Shown: positions 35,725-44,299 of the stretch, piece by piece | How the letters are laid out: every line of letters starts with the position of its first letter | Position numbering within the stretch: position 1 is the stretch's first letter | Assembly: GCA_029560875.1 (NCBI GenBank) | Contig: JAKQKB010000047.1 | Span: 1 to 64,000, forward strand | Source: Bacteroidota bacterium | Lineage (GTDB): Bacteria > Bacteroidota > Bacteroidia > Bacteroidales > Tenuifilaceae | DNA length: 64,000 bases | Reading direction: 5' to 3' | Translations under genes and position numbers: made by a program | Notes under the pieces: generated by a model | What the model was told of the DNA's origin: nothing | Seen by the model: only the letters and a program-made list of their open reading frames with translations | Database searches by the model: none

Positions 35725-36474
35725 CTACCCTTTCGCGGTCTTTTTCAAAAACTTTGGATACAACTCGTCCTTTACCCATTTAAAATTTGGCTCAATGGAA
35801 AGAATCTCCTTATACGTTTTTGATGCCAGAGTATAATTTTTGGCCTTTTCGGCAGCCAAGGCCAACTGGGTTAATGTGTTTAGGTACCACCATGTTTTGG
35901 TTTTGTTTGAGGATTTTATACCTGTAATTGCCTTTTGGTACTGAACAATCGCTTCTGTAGGACTTCCTCCCACGTACGAAGGGGCGTAATGCTTGGAGTT
36001 TCCTTTCTCAATTAGTGCGTAGATATTGTTAGGTTCAAGTTTCAAAGCATCATCAATTAAACTCATACTCCTTGGTCCAAGGAAAGGCGCTTTATATGGT
36101 CGGAGAGAGATTTTGTAGGCAATAATAGCCGCCTCCAACGCTATAACCTCAACCCACTTAGGATTCGATTTTAGTAAACTGGCAATATGCTTATCAGCCT
36201 TTGCAATGTACTCCTCGCCCAATGAAGTTCTCTTTGAACCTAACAAGAATCCAATAAAACCATACTGGGCATGAAGTAGTTGAAATTCAACTTTAACACT
36301 CTTAGTCGTTTCAAACTCCTTCTCCAAATCAGCAATCACCCGCTGCCACTCCATCATATCGCTTAAAACGAAGCAATTGTAAAGCCTATCGTCGTATACC
36401 GACGAATTTGCAACGCCAGTTTTTACAACAAGAAGAAATGGTAATAAAAACAGAATAAAACTTCTGAAAATCAT
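35725..36474 (-). CDS. TPR-containing secreted protein of the carotenoid locus
   Basis: 249 aa from ATG at 36474, which overlaps the GT2 stop as ATGA and places a signal peptide (IFRSFILFLLPFLLVVKTGVA) at the N-terminus. A farther start at 36504 would spoil the signal. Two or more TPR-like helix pairs are visible (SMSLIDDALKLEPNNIYALI; ASKTYKEILSIEPNFKWVK). Last gene of the five-gene operon. No enzymatic motif; possibly a periplasmic scaffold or helper. Function unknown. Confidence 0.75.
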   Translation of the reverse strand: MIFRSFILFLLPFLLVVKTGVANSSVYDDRLYNCFVLSDMMEWQRVIADLEKEFETTKSVKVEFQLLHAQYGFIGFLLGSKRTSLGEEYIAKADKHIASLLKSNPKWVEVIALEAAIIAYKISLRPYKAPFLGPRSMSLIDDALKLEPNNIYALIEKGNSKHYAPSYVGGSPTEAIVQYQKAITGIKSSNKTKTWWYLNTLTQLALAAEKAKNYTLASKTYKEILSIEPNFKWVKDELYPKFLKKTAKG

Positions 36475-37580
36475 TTGCTTGTAGTTATCTCCCTGTTTTT
36501 CCATACAAAAGTTCCATTTTTATGGCTTCGCCACCACGCTCTTACCATCTGCACAAATGCAAATTGCTGCATAGGTAACAGTAAAACACTCATAAACGCA
36601 GATTGTTTTGATAACTGGGCAACCATCATTCTTGCCATAATAACCGAAAAGAAATAGGCAAAAATCAACGGAAATGGCATGATGAACAAAACAAGAATTG
36701 GACCTAATGTAGTAATGGCTGCAAAAGCAATCATCACCTTATGGTTTCTACCAAAGAAATCGCACACATTCTTGGAGAATCCCGCTATGGCCTCATCGTA
36801 TGAGCCATACATATGGCACTGTATATCGTTCTCGGTTCCAAGCAGAGTGGCCATACGGTAACGCAGTTTTTTCACCGAACGCGCTATGGAAATATCCTCC
36901 ACAGGATTTGCCTTAAACTGCTCGTGAAATTGATATTTACGGTAAATATCTGTTTTAAACATCATCATTTGGCCATTGGCAGCGGAAAGTGAACGCCTTT
37001 TGCTCCACTGAACCAGCCGCAATGGTAATAACGATAGTAAAATCCACTGCATTACAGTAACTGTAATACGCTCGCCAAAGGTTTTTGTAACCTGATAGGG
37101 GAAAAATGAAAGCAAAGCCAGTTTATTCCGTTGCATATAACCCAACGAATTCTCAATAAATTGGGGCTTTATCCTTACATCGGCATCCAGATATAGCAAA
37201 TAATCGCCTTTAGCCTTCTGCGAAAGGTTGTAGCAAGCATAGTTCTTACCGAGCCAACCATCAGCTAGTTCCATTCCACTTACAAGGCAAATATTACGAT
37301 TGTTCTTGGAGTACTGCAGTACAATTTGTGAGGTGGAATCGGTGGATTGGTCGTCATAAACCAATACTTCAATGTTGCTGTGTGTTTGGTCCAATAAATC
37401 GACCAGCAAGTTTTCGATATTCTTTTCCTCGTTTCGTGCAGGTATTAAAACCGACACTAAACTTTCCGATGTTGGCTTGTAATCCTTTAGGTATGGATTT
37501 GTGAGATAGTTGAACAAAGCCACAAGAAATCGCAAAACAGCCAGAATAACAATTGGAAGTATCAGGTAGAAAAGAATCAT
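36471..37580 (-). CDS. Family 2 glycosyltransferase, CruC/CrtQ-like
   Basis: 369 aa. N-terminal membrane helix, then a GT-A domain (SVLIPARNEEKNIENLL, VYDDQSTDST, YLDADVRIK with DxD, ANGQMMMF, ANPVEDISIARSVKK with the ED motif) and two to three C-terminal membrane helices. This architecture matches membrane GT2 enzymes that glycosylate hydroxylated carotenoids. Overlaps the acyltransferase gene (4 bases) and the TPR gene (ATGA). Predicted to attach a sugar to the tertiary hydroxyl made by the CruF-like hydratase. Confidence 0.85.
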   Translation of the reverse strand: MILFYLILPIVILAVLRFLVALFNYLTNPYLKDYKPTSESLVSVLIPARNEEKNIENLLVDLLDQTHSNIEVLVYDDQSTDSTSQIVLQYSKNNRNICLVSGMELADGWLGKNYACYNLSQKAKGDYLLYLDADVRIKPQFIENSLGYMQRNKLALLSFFPYQVTKTFGERITVTVMQWILLSLLPLRLVQWSKRRSLSAANGQMMMFKTDIYRKYQFHEQFKANPVEDISIARSVKKLRYRMATLLGTENDIQCHMYGSYDEAIAGFSKNVCDFFGRNHKVMIAFAAITTLGPILVLFIMPFPLIFAYFFSVIMARMMVAQLSKQSAFMSVLLLPMQQFAFVQMVRAWWRSHKNGTFVWKNREITTSK

Positions 37581-38200
37581 TGCTTAAAGTTTTTATCCTG
37601 TTGATGAATGGATTGCTTCAAAAACATATTATAGGCAAACTGAAACTGCGTGATGTTAAAACTGCCGTCGTAAATATACTCATTTAGGTAAATTGAAAGC
37701 GAAGGCTTTTTATAACTGTAGTAATCAACCAAGTTAGCAGCCATTATCACCCTACAGTTAGGTTTATCCTGCAAAATACGCTCAATTCCCTTTGCAAACT
37801 CCAATGTCATATGATGTTGACTGAATAGTTTACCCTGCGGGTAAAACACCAATACATTTCCTTCGTCTTTAATTAAATTGGCAGCAAAAATCAAACTATC
37901 GTAAAGTCCACGCGATGTTTTGGAGATTGAAAAAGCCCCTAACTTGGTAAAAAACTTATGCTTGCCCAACTCACTCTCAAGCATCAGTAAATGGAACTTC
38001 TTTTTAAAATGTGTTTTGTTTAAATACCAAGCAATAAAGCCATCCCACCAGCTAAAGTGGTTAGGAACAAGCAAAATGCTTCTCTCATCAATTTCGATAT
38101 TGGAAATAACCTTAATTTCCCTGAAATGGCGTTTAAGAATAAAATTAAAATAATGGTTGAAAAACCACTGGTAAAATCTGCTATGCGAGGGTTTTATCAT
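37577..38200 (-). CDS. PlsC-type acyltransferase, CruD-like
   Basis: 207 aa. Acyltransferase motif I NHFSWWDG (HX4D), a second block with SISKTSRGLYDSL and motif III VLVFYPQGK (E replaced by Q in the usual FPEG). No clear membrane helix. The PlsC family moves acyl chains from acyl-CoA/ACP to hydroxyls. Its place between carotenoid GT2 and hydratase genes suggests acylation of the carotenoid sugar, as CruD does in green sulfur bacteria. A phospholipid role is the alternative. Confidence 0.83.
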   Translation of the reverse strand: MIKPSHSRFYQWFFNHYFNFILKRHFREIKVISNIEIDERSILLVPNHFSWWDGFIAWYLNKTHFKKKFHLLMLESELGKHKFFTKLGAFSISKTSRGLYDSLIFAANLIKDEGNVLVFYPQGKLFSQHHMTLEFAKGIERILQDKPNCRVIMAANLVDYYSYKKPSLSIYLNEYIYDGSFNITQFQFAYNMFLKQSIHQQDKNFKQ

Positions 38201-38245
38201 TTTTATAGTTGCTATTTTTGACCTATTAACTTAATAACTAAATCC

Positions 38246-38884
38246 CTAAATCACCCTAAGCAACAAATTCAATGCTCCAAAGAAAATACAATGAAGCCAA
38301 AAAAGAGTCCGCGATAGAGGATTTTCAAACTTTAATTTACCCCGATAAATATATATGAAAAACAACAACGAAACCAAAAACCACCCAATATAGTTGTGCA
38401 AGGGAGGATTTCCTGTATCCCAAGTCCACATATTTAAGGCAATTGCCACTGGCTCCATTACAAAGTCGTAAATCACCAGTATTACTGACGATACAATAGA
38501 TTTTAGCATAAAACTGATATTCCAACCCTTCAACAAATCGTACACCAAGTAAACCAAAACCATCCAGTTTATGGCCATAACTAGTGGTGTTTGGAAAAGT
38601 TTTACTCCAAGAGATTTTCCGTAAGTGTAGTTGCCAAAAACAAAACCAGTATTGGTTCCAATAGCCTCAACGGCAAAACCCAAAACACCAATTACACTTA
38701 ATGTAATCCAAAACTTTATGCTATGGGGCCTGTGGAATAGCATGAGTAACACAAAACTCAATACAACAAAATATCCTGCAACGGTAAAATAGTGAGGTTT
38801 ATCTAAACTTATCAGAATTCCGAAAATGCCAACCAAATAGCCAACCATCAATAAAATCTTTGCAAGTTTTAAATACTGTTGCAT
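38246..38884 (-). CDS. CruF-like carotenoid hydratase (DUF422)
   Basis: 212 aa, six to seven membrane helices. Conserved DUF422 residues appear in VEAIGTNTGFVFGNYTYG, MAINWMVLVY, YDFVMEPVAIALNMWTW and NYIGWF. Known members (CruF) add water to the psi-end C-1',2' double bond of acyclic or monocyclic carotenoids. It starts 1 base before the stop region of the CrtD-like gene, so they are one operon. Confidence 0.88.
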   Translation of the reverse strand: MQQYLKLAKILLMVGYLVGIFGILISLDKPHYFTVAGYFVVLSFVLLMLFHRPHSIKFWITLSVIGVLGFAVEAIGTNTGFVFGNYTYGKSLGVKLFQTPLVMAINWMVLVYLVYDLLKGWNISFMLKSIVSSVILVIYDFVMEPVAIALNMWTWDTGNPPLHNYIGWFLVSLLFFIYIYRGKLKFENPLSRTLFWLHCIFFGALNLLLRVI

Positions 38885-38885
38885 A

Positions 38886-40346
38886 CTAAATAGGTTTGAA
38901 GTACGAATCTACAATTTTTGCCGATGCTAGGCAAAGGGGAATTCCACCACCAGGATGCACGCTACCACCAACAAAGTAAAGTCCCTTAACATTTTTGCTC
39001 CTATTAGGATGACGGTTAAAAGCAGCCATTCTATTGTTCGAGCTAATTCCATAAAGCGAACCTCGGAACGAGCCTGTTCTTTTTTCAATTCTCTCGGGGT
39101 CGAGAAACTCTTCAAATACAATATTTTTCTCAATATCAAGGCCTAAGGTCTTTTTAATTTTGTTCAGAATTGATGCCTTTGCAGTCAATCTCAACTCATC
39201 CCAATTCTGGTTGATATTTTCGGGTGCGTTTATCATCACAAACCAATTCTCGTGACCCTGCGGAGCATCATCGGTTATCATTTTTGAGGTGATGAAGATA
39301 TAAACCGTTGGGTCGGAGTAAATTGTTTTGGCCTCCATTGCCTGAAATTCAGCCCAGTAATTTTCTGAAAATAGTACATTGTGCACATCCAGTTGCGGGT
39401 AATCACCCTTTACTCCCCAGTAAAAAATCAATGCCGACGACGAAGGTTCCTGCTTTGCTAAACGTTCCGATAGTGGAACATCGCTCAAAATCGAACTGTA
39501 TGCGGTAAAAATATCGGTATTATAAATTACAAAGTCTGAGTTGAAATCAGCGCCATTCACCTTAACACCGACAATCTTACTATTTCGCTGATTAATTCTA
39601 TCAACCTTGCTATTCATAACAAACTCAACACCCAAACTAAGCGCAATTTCCTTTAACTGCTCTGCAATGGAGTACATTCCCTGCATTGGGAAGTATGCCC
39701 CAATATTATGCTCTAGGTGGGGAATCATTGTTAATGTTCCGGGCGCTTTGTAGGGATTTGATCCGTTATAGGTCGCGTACCTATCGAAAAGTTGAATTGT
39801 ATTGTGTTTTCCGAAATACTTTGCGTTTACATCGTGCATTGTTTCGAACGCTCGGAGTTTTTTAGGATTTAAAGCCAGTTTAAGCGATTGTAATGTAAAA
39901 AGATTACTCAACTTAGGGAATGGACTAAACACAAAGGTTTTTGCGGTTAAATCGTAAAGTTCCTTGCTATCCATCAGATATTTTGCGACACTTGACTTAT
40001 CATCGCCTAGTGTTTTCTGAACTTCTTCGGCAAACTGCTCTGGGTCCGACCAAGCGTTAAGGGTAGTTCCATCGGGAAAGAAGTAACGTGTTATTACCTC
40101 TAGTTTTTTGTAGGGCAATACTACTTGCTTGTTAGCCGAAAGTTTTATTAACTCATCAACCAAATTGGGTAAGGTAAAGAGCGATGGACCAGTATCGAAC
40201 CTAAAACCATTGGCTTTAAACTGATTTAACTTTCCACCCACATTAGGCTGTTGCTCAAAAACTGTAACACCATAGCCTTTGCTTGCTAATCGAATTGTGG
40301 TAGCTAAGCCTCCAATTCCAGCACCAATTGTTGATATTTTTTTCAT
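38886..40346 (-). CDS. CrtI-family desaturase, probably CrtD-like
   Basis: 486 aa flavoprotein. N-terminal FAD motif TIGAGIGGLATTIRLASKG and EQQPNVGGKLNQF, FDTGPSLFTLP, and the C-terminal GLYFVGGSVHPGGGIPLCLASAK signature of carotenoid desaturases. A second CrtI-type gene lies divergently 85 bases away. Since that one is beside crtB, this copy, beside cruF, is best taken as the 3,4-desaturase acting on the hydroxylated end. The order of the two functions could be reversed. Confidence 0.88.
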   Translation of the reverse strand: MKKISTIGAGIGGLATTIRLASKGYGVTVFEQQPNVGGKLNQFKANGFRFDTGPSLFTLPNLVDELIKLSANKQVVLPYKKLEVITRYFFPDGTTLNAWSDPEQFAEEVQKTLGDDKSSVAKYLMDSKELYDLTAKTFVFSPFPKLSNLFTLQSLKLALNPKKLRAFETMHDVNAKYFGKHNTIQLFDRYATYNGSNPYKAPGTLTMIPHLEHNIGAYFPMQGMYSIAEQLKEIALSLGVEFVMNSKVDRINQRNSKIVGVKVNGADFNSDFVIYNTDIFTAYSSILSDVPLSERLAKQEPSSSALIFYWGVKGDYPQLDVHNVLFSENYWAEFQAMEAKTIYSDPTVYIFITSKMITDDAPQGHENWFVMINAPENINQNWDELRLTAKASILNKIKKTLGLDIEKNIVFEEFLDPERIEKRTGSFRGSLYGISSNNRMAAFNRHPNRSKNVKGLYFVGGSVHPGGGIPLCLASAKIVDSYFKPI

Positions 40347-40431
40347 TTTGATTAAACATTATAAAACTTAATATGTTTCAATGGTAGTAAAATTAAGAAA
40401 AATAATATCTTTATTGTGTTAATTTCGATAT

Positions 40432-41913
40432 ATGACTAAAAAAGCCCTTATAATTGGAACTGGACTAGGCGGTTTAAGTACAGCTCTCAGGCTAACTTCA
40501 ATTGGATACGAGGTGGAGATGGTTGAAAAATACCATCAGGCTGGCGGACGATTGAATAAACTGGAGAAGGATGGATTTACCTGGGATATGGCCCCGACCT
40601 TTTTCTCCATGAGCTACGAATTTACTGAACTTGTTAAATCGTGTGGCATTGAACAACCTTTCGACTTTTTTGAACTCAACCCACTATATAAGGTGAATTT
40701 TAGCAATTCGACCAAAACATTCACAATTTATAAAGATATTGATAGGTTAGCCAAAGAGTTTGAGGGTATTGAGGACGACTTTGCACTTAAAATGCAGGAA
40801 TATCTTAGGAAAACTGGTAAACTATTTCACGATACCGAGGGTAAAATCATCCGTAGAAATTTTAAAACATTACTCCAATACGCGCTAACATTGGCAAGTG
40901 TTCCTATGGAGCACGCACCTTTGATGCTCCGTTCAATGTGGAGTGAACTCGATAAGCGATTCAACAGCTATGAAGTTAAGGTGATTTTCTCGTTAGTAGC
41001 ATTCTTCCTAGGTGCAACACCATTCGATACTCCTGCCGTTTACTCAATGCTTACATACACCGAGTTAAAGCACGATGGCTACCACAACGTTAAAGGCGGA
41101 ATGTACCGTATTGTGGATGGTTTAATGCAAGTATTGTCTCAACGTGGGGTTAAGTTCCACTTTAACACAGAAATTATTGATTATAGACAGAACAATGGCG
41201 AAATATCGGGCTTCATCGATAAAAATGGTAACAATTGGAATGCAGATATTTACATTGTTAATGCAGATGCGGCTTGGTTTCGTGGCTCAATTCTTAAACG
41301 CAAAGCGTACACGGAGCAAAAGCTCGATAAGCTAAAATGGACTCTCGCACCGTACACCATTTACCTTGGTGTTAATGGAAATATCGATAATTTAAGCGTT
41401 CATAACTACTTTTTGGGTACTAACTTTAAGGAGTACAGCTCCAAGATATTCAAAAATCAGATTAGCCTTGAAAAACCATACTACTACGTTAACACACCCA
41501 GTAAAGCAAACCCCGAGTTTGCCCCCGAGGGCAAAGAGAGTATTTTCATACTCTGCCCAGTTCCCGATTTACGAAGTAAACCCAACTGGGACGATTCAGA
41601 ACAACTAGCGAGCACTATTATTACTGACTTATCGGAGCGAATAGGATTCGATATAAAATCAAACCTAGAAACACAAATAGTTTATAATCCAACCCATTGG
41701 CAACGGATGTTCAATTTATACAAGGGAAGCGGCTTGGGCTTAGCCCACGATTTGAACCAAATTGCCTATTTCCGTCCGCATAACACTGACGAGAAGTTCA
41801 AAAACCTTTTTTATGTTGGGTCTAGCACTGCTCCAGGAACAGGATTACCAATGGCAGTAATCAGTTCAAAGTTAACAACTCAGCAAATTGTTAAACGGTA
41901 TGGAGATAGATAG
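40432..41913 (+). CDS. crtI: Phytoene desaturase
   Basis: 493 aa. FAD motif IIGTGLGGLSTALRLTSIG with EKYHQAGGRLNKL, WDMAPTFFSM, KGGMYRIVDGLMQVL and the C-terminal NLFYVGSSTAPGTGLPMAVISSK. Converts phytoene to lycopene-type polyenes. Overlaps crtB by 14 bases. Membrane-associated by family. Confidence 0.92.
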   Translation: MTKKALIIGTGLGGLSTALRLTSIGYEVEMVEKYHQAGGRLNKLEKDGFTWDMAPTFFSMSYEFTELVKSCGIEQPFDFFELNPLYKVNFSNSTKTFTIYKDIDRLAKEFEGIEDDFALKMQEYLRKTGKLFHDTEGKIIRRNFKTLLQYALTLASVPMEHAPLMLRSMWSELDKRFNSYEVKVIFSLVAFFLGATPFDTPAVYSMLTYTELKHDGYHNVKGGMYRIVDGLMQVLSQRGVKFHFNTEIIDYRQNNGEISGFIDKNGNNWNADIYIVNADAAWFRGSILKRKAYTEQKLDKLKWTLAPYTIYLGVNGNIDNLSVHNYFLGTNFKEYSSKIFKNQISLEKPYYYVNTPSKANPEFAPEGKESIFILCPVPDLRSKPNWDDSEQLASTIITDLSERIGFDIKSNLETQIVYNPTHWQRMFNLYKGSGLGLAHDLNQIAYFRPHNTDEKFKNLFYVGSSTAPGTGLPMAVISSKLTTQQIVKRYGDR

Positions 41914-42748
41914 AATTGCTCTTTATAACGATGTATCGCTTCTTTGTAGCGCTACAACAACCCAAAAGTATAGCACAAGTTTTTCGTTGGGTACAAAGCT
42001 TTTCTCTAAGGATATACAGGAGGCGATTTACTCCATTTACGGTTTTGTTAGGGTTGCCGATGAAATTGTGGACTCGTTTCACTCCTACAACAAGGAAAAA
42101 CTACTAACCGATTTCAAAAACCAAACCTACGAGGCAATATCCGAAGGAATATCAACAAACCCAATACTCCAAAGCTATCAAATAGCCGTAAATAGGTATA
42201 ATATTGATAGAGATTTAATTGATGCCTTCCTGAAAAGCATGGAGATGGATTTAAATCCAAAACTTTACAGTCGGGATGAGATTGGCGAATACATTTATGG
42301 CTCAGCCGAAGTGGTTGGATTGATGTGCCTGAAAGTTTTCTGCAGAGGCAATCAGGAGGAGTTCGATAAGCTGTGCTTACCTGCAAAGAAACTAGGTGCA
42401 GCGTTCCAGAAAATAAACTTTCTACGCGATATCCGCGATGATTACAACAATTTAGGAAGAGTGTACTTTCCCGGAGTCGATTTCAACAATTTCACCCAAA
42501 AGCAGAAAGCTGAGATTGAGCAGGATATTCAAGCCGATTTCGACGATGCTTATGTTGGAATTAAGCAACTGAATAGAGATTCGCAACTGGGAGTTTATGT
42601 TGCCTACAAGTACTACACATCACTTTTCAAAAAAATCAAAAAGGTTTCGCCAAACGAGTTACTCAGTAAACGATATAGAATATCAAACTTTAAAAAGATA
42701 GCGTTGCTTGCTCGTTGTTGGGTGGTATATAAATTGAGGATGGTTTAG
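41900..42748 (+). CDS. crtB: Phytoene synthase
   Basis: 282 aa from the ATG at 41900; the TTG at 41888 would add only four residues. Both Asp-rich motifs are visible: VADEIVDSF (DxxxD) and FLRDIRDDYNNLGRVYFP (DxxxD). Also YSTSFSLGTKLF and GSAEVVGLMCLKVF. Condenses two geranylgeranyl diphosphates to phytoene, with Mg. Its start lies within crtI. Confidence 0.94.
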   Translation: MEIDRIALYNDVSLLCSATTTQKYSTSFSLGTKLFSKDIQEAIYSIYGFVRVADEIVDSFHSYNKEKLLTDFKNQTYEAISEGISTNPILQSYQIAVNRYNIDRDLIDAFLKSMEMDLNPKLYSRDEIGEYIYGSAEVVGLMCLKVFCRGNQEEFDKLCLPAKKLGAAFQKINFLRDIRDDYNNLGRVYFPGVDFNNFTQKQKAEIEQDIQADFDDAYVGIKQLNRDSQLGVYVAYKYYTSLFKKIKKVSPNELLSKRYRISNFKKIALLARCWVVYKLRMV

Positions 42749-42756
42749 GTATGATA

Positions 42757-42804
42757 TTGAGTAATTGAGTAATTGAGTAATTGAGTAGTTGAGTAATTAA
42801 GTAG
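42757..42804 (+). repeat. Six-unit tandem repeat of 8 bp
   Basis: TTGAGTAA repeated: three perfect units, then TTGAGTAG, TTGAGTAA, TTAAGTAG. It starts 9 bases after crtB and runs to the border of structured repeat C. Short tandem arrays like this can vary in copy number. Confidence 0.85.
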
Positions 42805-42988
42805 AGACCTTCCATCGTCCGTAGGACATGAAAGCGTTAAAATAATTTTCTATACGAATATTTATTCCGTTGCGATGCATACAATCATCATCATTTTAAA
42901 CTAATGCCATTACTTGCATCGCTTTTTTAATGCTTGCATTTATTACCCCGAGTTGAAATCGGGGCTATAAGGTTGCACTTTTGGGTGT
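42805..42988 (-). repeat. Structured intergenic repeat, copy C
   Basis: Inverted relative to A and B. In plus-strand order: hairpin 3 (CTTCCATCGTCC, GTA loop, GGACATGAAAG, with one G-T wobble), box TTTTCTATACGAATAT (42847-42862), stem 2 GCGATGCA (42872-42879) with TGCATCGC (42915-42922), mini-hairpin AATGC/GCATT, hairpin 1 CCCCGA/TCGGGG (42946-42964), then a lead-out rich in ATTCTACATTC. Between two plus-strand genes. Confidence 0.83.
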
Positions 42989-43109
42989 CTTTTCTTTTAC
43001 ATCTACAATTCTTCATTCAAAATTCATAATTTCACATTCTACATTCTAAAATATCTCCTCTTCAACCTATTCATCTTTTTTCTGTTTATATTTTAATCCT
43101 TTTATTTAA

Positions 43110-43137
43110 TTTGTAGTCCATAATTACAGTAACTTGT
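43110..43137 (+). promoter_or_regulatory. Candidate promoter of the RND efflux operon
   Basis: TTTG (43110-43113), 16 bases, then TAACTTGT (43130-43137), a near match to TAnnTTTG. The same GTAACTTGTATAA string occurs before the lipoprotein gene at 48859, which supports a shared element. Confidence 0.35.
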
Positions 43138-43159
43138 ATAAAATTTAATTGTTATAGAT

Positions 43160-44221
43160 ATGTCTACATATAAGTATTTGACATTATGTTCATTCGCAGT
43201 TATTGCTGCAATTTCCGTTTCCTGTAGTAAAGGTGAAAAAAAAGATGGCAAACCTCAAGGTGGACGAGGTGGTGCAGGAATGTTTGTTGATGCTATAATT
43301 GTAAAGGAGGAGCCTATACAGCGCACACTTCAGGTTCCTGCAAGTATTTTACCAAACGAGCAGGTTGAGTTAAAGGCCGAGTCGTCGGGTAAACTAATTG
43401 AAATGAACCTTACCGAGGGTAGCTATGTAAAAAAAGGTGAACTGCTTGCCCGTATAAACGATAGCGAACTAAAAGCTTTGCTACAAAAGAAGCAATACGA
43501 TGAGAAATTGGCTGCCGATGACGAAATGCGTAAAAAGCGATTGATTGAGATTAACGCAATTAGTATTCAGGACTACGAAGCAGCCCAGAATAAACTGGAC
43601 GGTATTAGAGCCGAAATTCAGCAAACAAAAGCCCAAATAGCTAAAGCCGAAGTACGTGCCCCTTTCGATGGTAGAATAGGTCTTCGCTACGTGAGTATGG
43701 GTGCTTACATCTCAACAAATACAACACTTGCCACATTGATTCAGGATAATCCATTAAAGATTGAATTTTCAGTTCCAGAAAGGTACTCTGCATATATTAA
43801 AAATGGACTTGAAGTAGCCTTTACAGCCGGCGATTCGCCCACAAAATATCAAGCATTTATTTATGCTTCGGAATCGGCAATTGACCCAAATACTAGGTCG
43901 TTAAAGGTTCGTGCTAAGTATCCAAATGTCAATGGGAAAATCCTTCCAGGCTCCTTTGCCAAGGTTAATATTCTGTTCCAAAATCTACCTACAGCAATAA
44001 TGATTCCACCTCAATCCATTGTTCCTGATATGGAAATACAAACAGTTTTTGTAGTTAAGGATGGAAAGGCTGAGAAAAAAATCATTTCAGTTGGAGAACG
44101 TACAGGAATTGCAGCAGAAGTATTAGATGGCCTATCAGTTGGCGACACATTGGTGGTTACCGGCCTCAACTCATTACGAGCAGGGACTCCGCTTACCGTT
44201 AAGGTAGTTGAGAAAAGATAA
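43160..44221 (+). CDS. RND efflux periplasmic adaptor (MFP)
   Basis: 353 aa lipoprotein: lipobox-like ISVSCSKG near residue 23. Order: N-terminal barrel strand, biotinyl-lipoyl half (ASILPNEQVELKAESSGKLIEMNLTEG and IAKAEVRAPFDGRIGLRYVSMGAY), a short coiled coil between them, a barrel (PLKIEFSVPERYSAYIKNG) and a membrane-proximal part. Links the inner-membrane pump to the TolC-like channel encoded downstream. First gene of a three-gene operon. Confidence 0.93.
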   Translation: MSTYKYLTLCSFAVIAAISVSCSKGEKKDGKPQGGRGGAGMFVDAIIVKEEPIQRTLQVPASILPNEQVELKAESSGKLIEMNLTEGSYVKKGELLARINDSELKALLQKKQYDEKLAADDEMRKKRLIEINAISIQDYEAAQNKLDGIRAEIQQTKAQIAKAEVRAPFDGRIGLRYVSMGAYISTNTTLATLIQDNPLKIEFSVPERYSAYIKNGLEVAFTAGDSPTKYQAFIYASESAIDPNTRSLKVRAKYPNVNGKILPGSFAKVNILFQNLPTAIMIPPQSIVPDMEIQTVFVVKDGKAEKKIISVGERTGIAAEVLDGLSVGDTLVVTGLNSLRAGTPLTVKVVEKR

Positions 44222-44299
44222 TGAGTTATTAAGTAATTCTAAAATTCACAAGATTACTTAATAATTCGAAAATTGGTTTAACGATAAAACTTCTTTAAA

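Larger units (their letters stand above)
42749..43159. other. Intergenic region between crtB and the RND operon
   Basis: Holds the 8-bp tandem array, structured repeat copy C and an AT-rich stretch (42990-43109) with ATTCAT/ATTCTAC runs. No open frame of note. A candidate promoter lies just before the RND adaptor gene. Confidence 0.7.
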
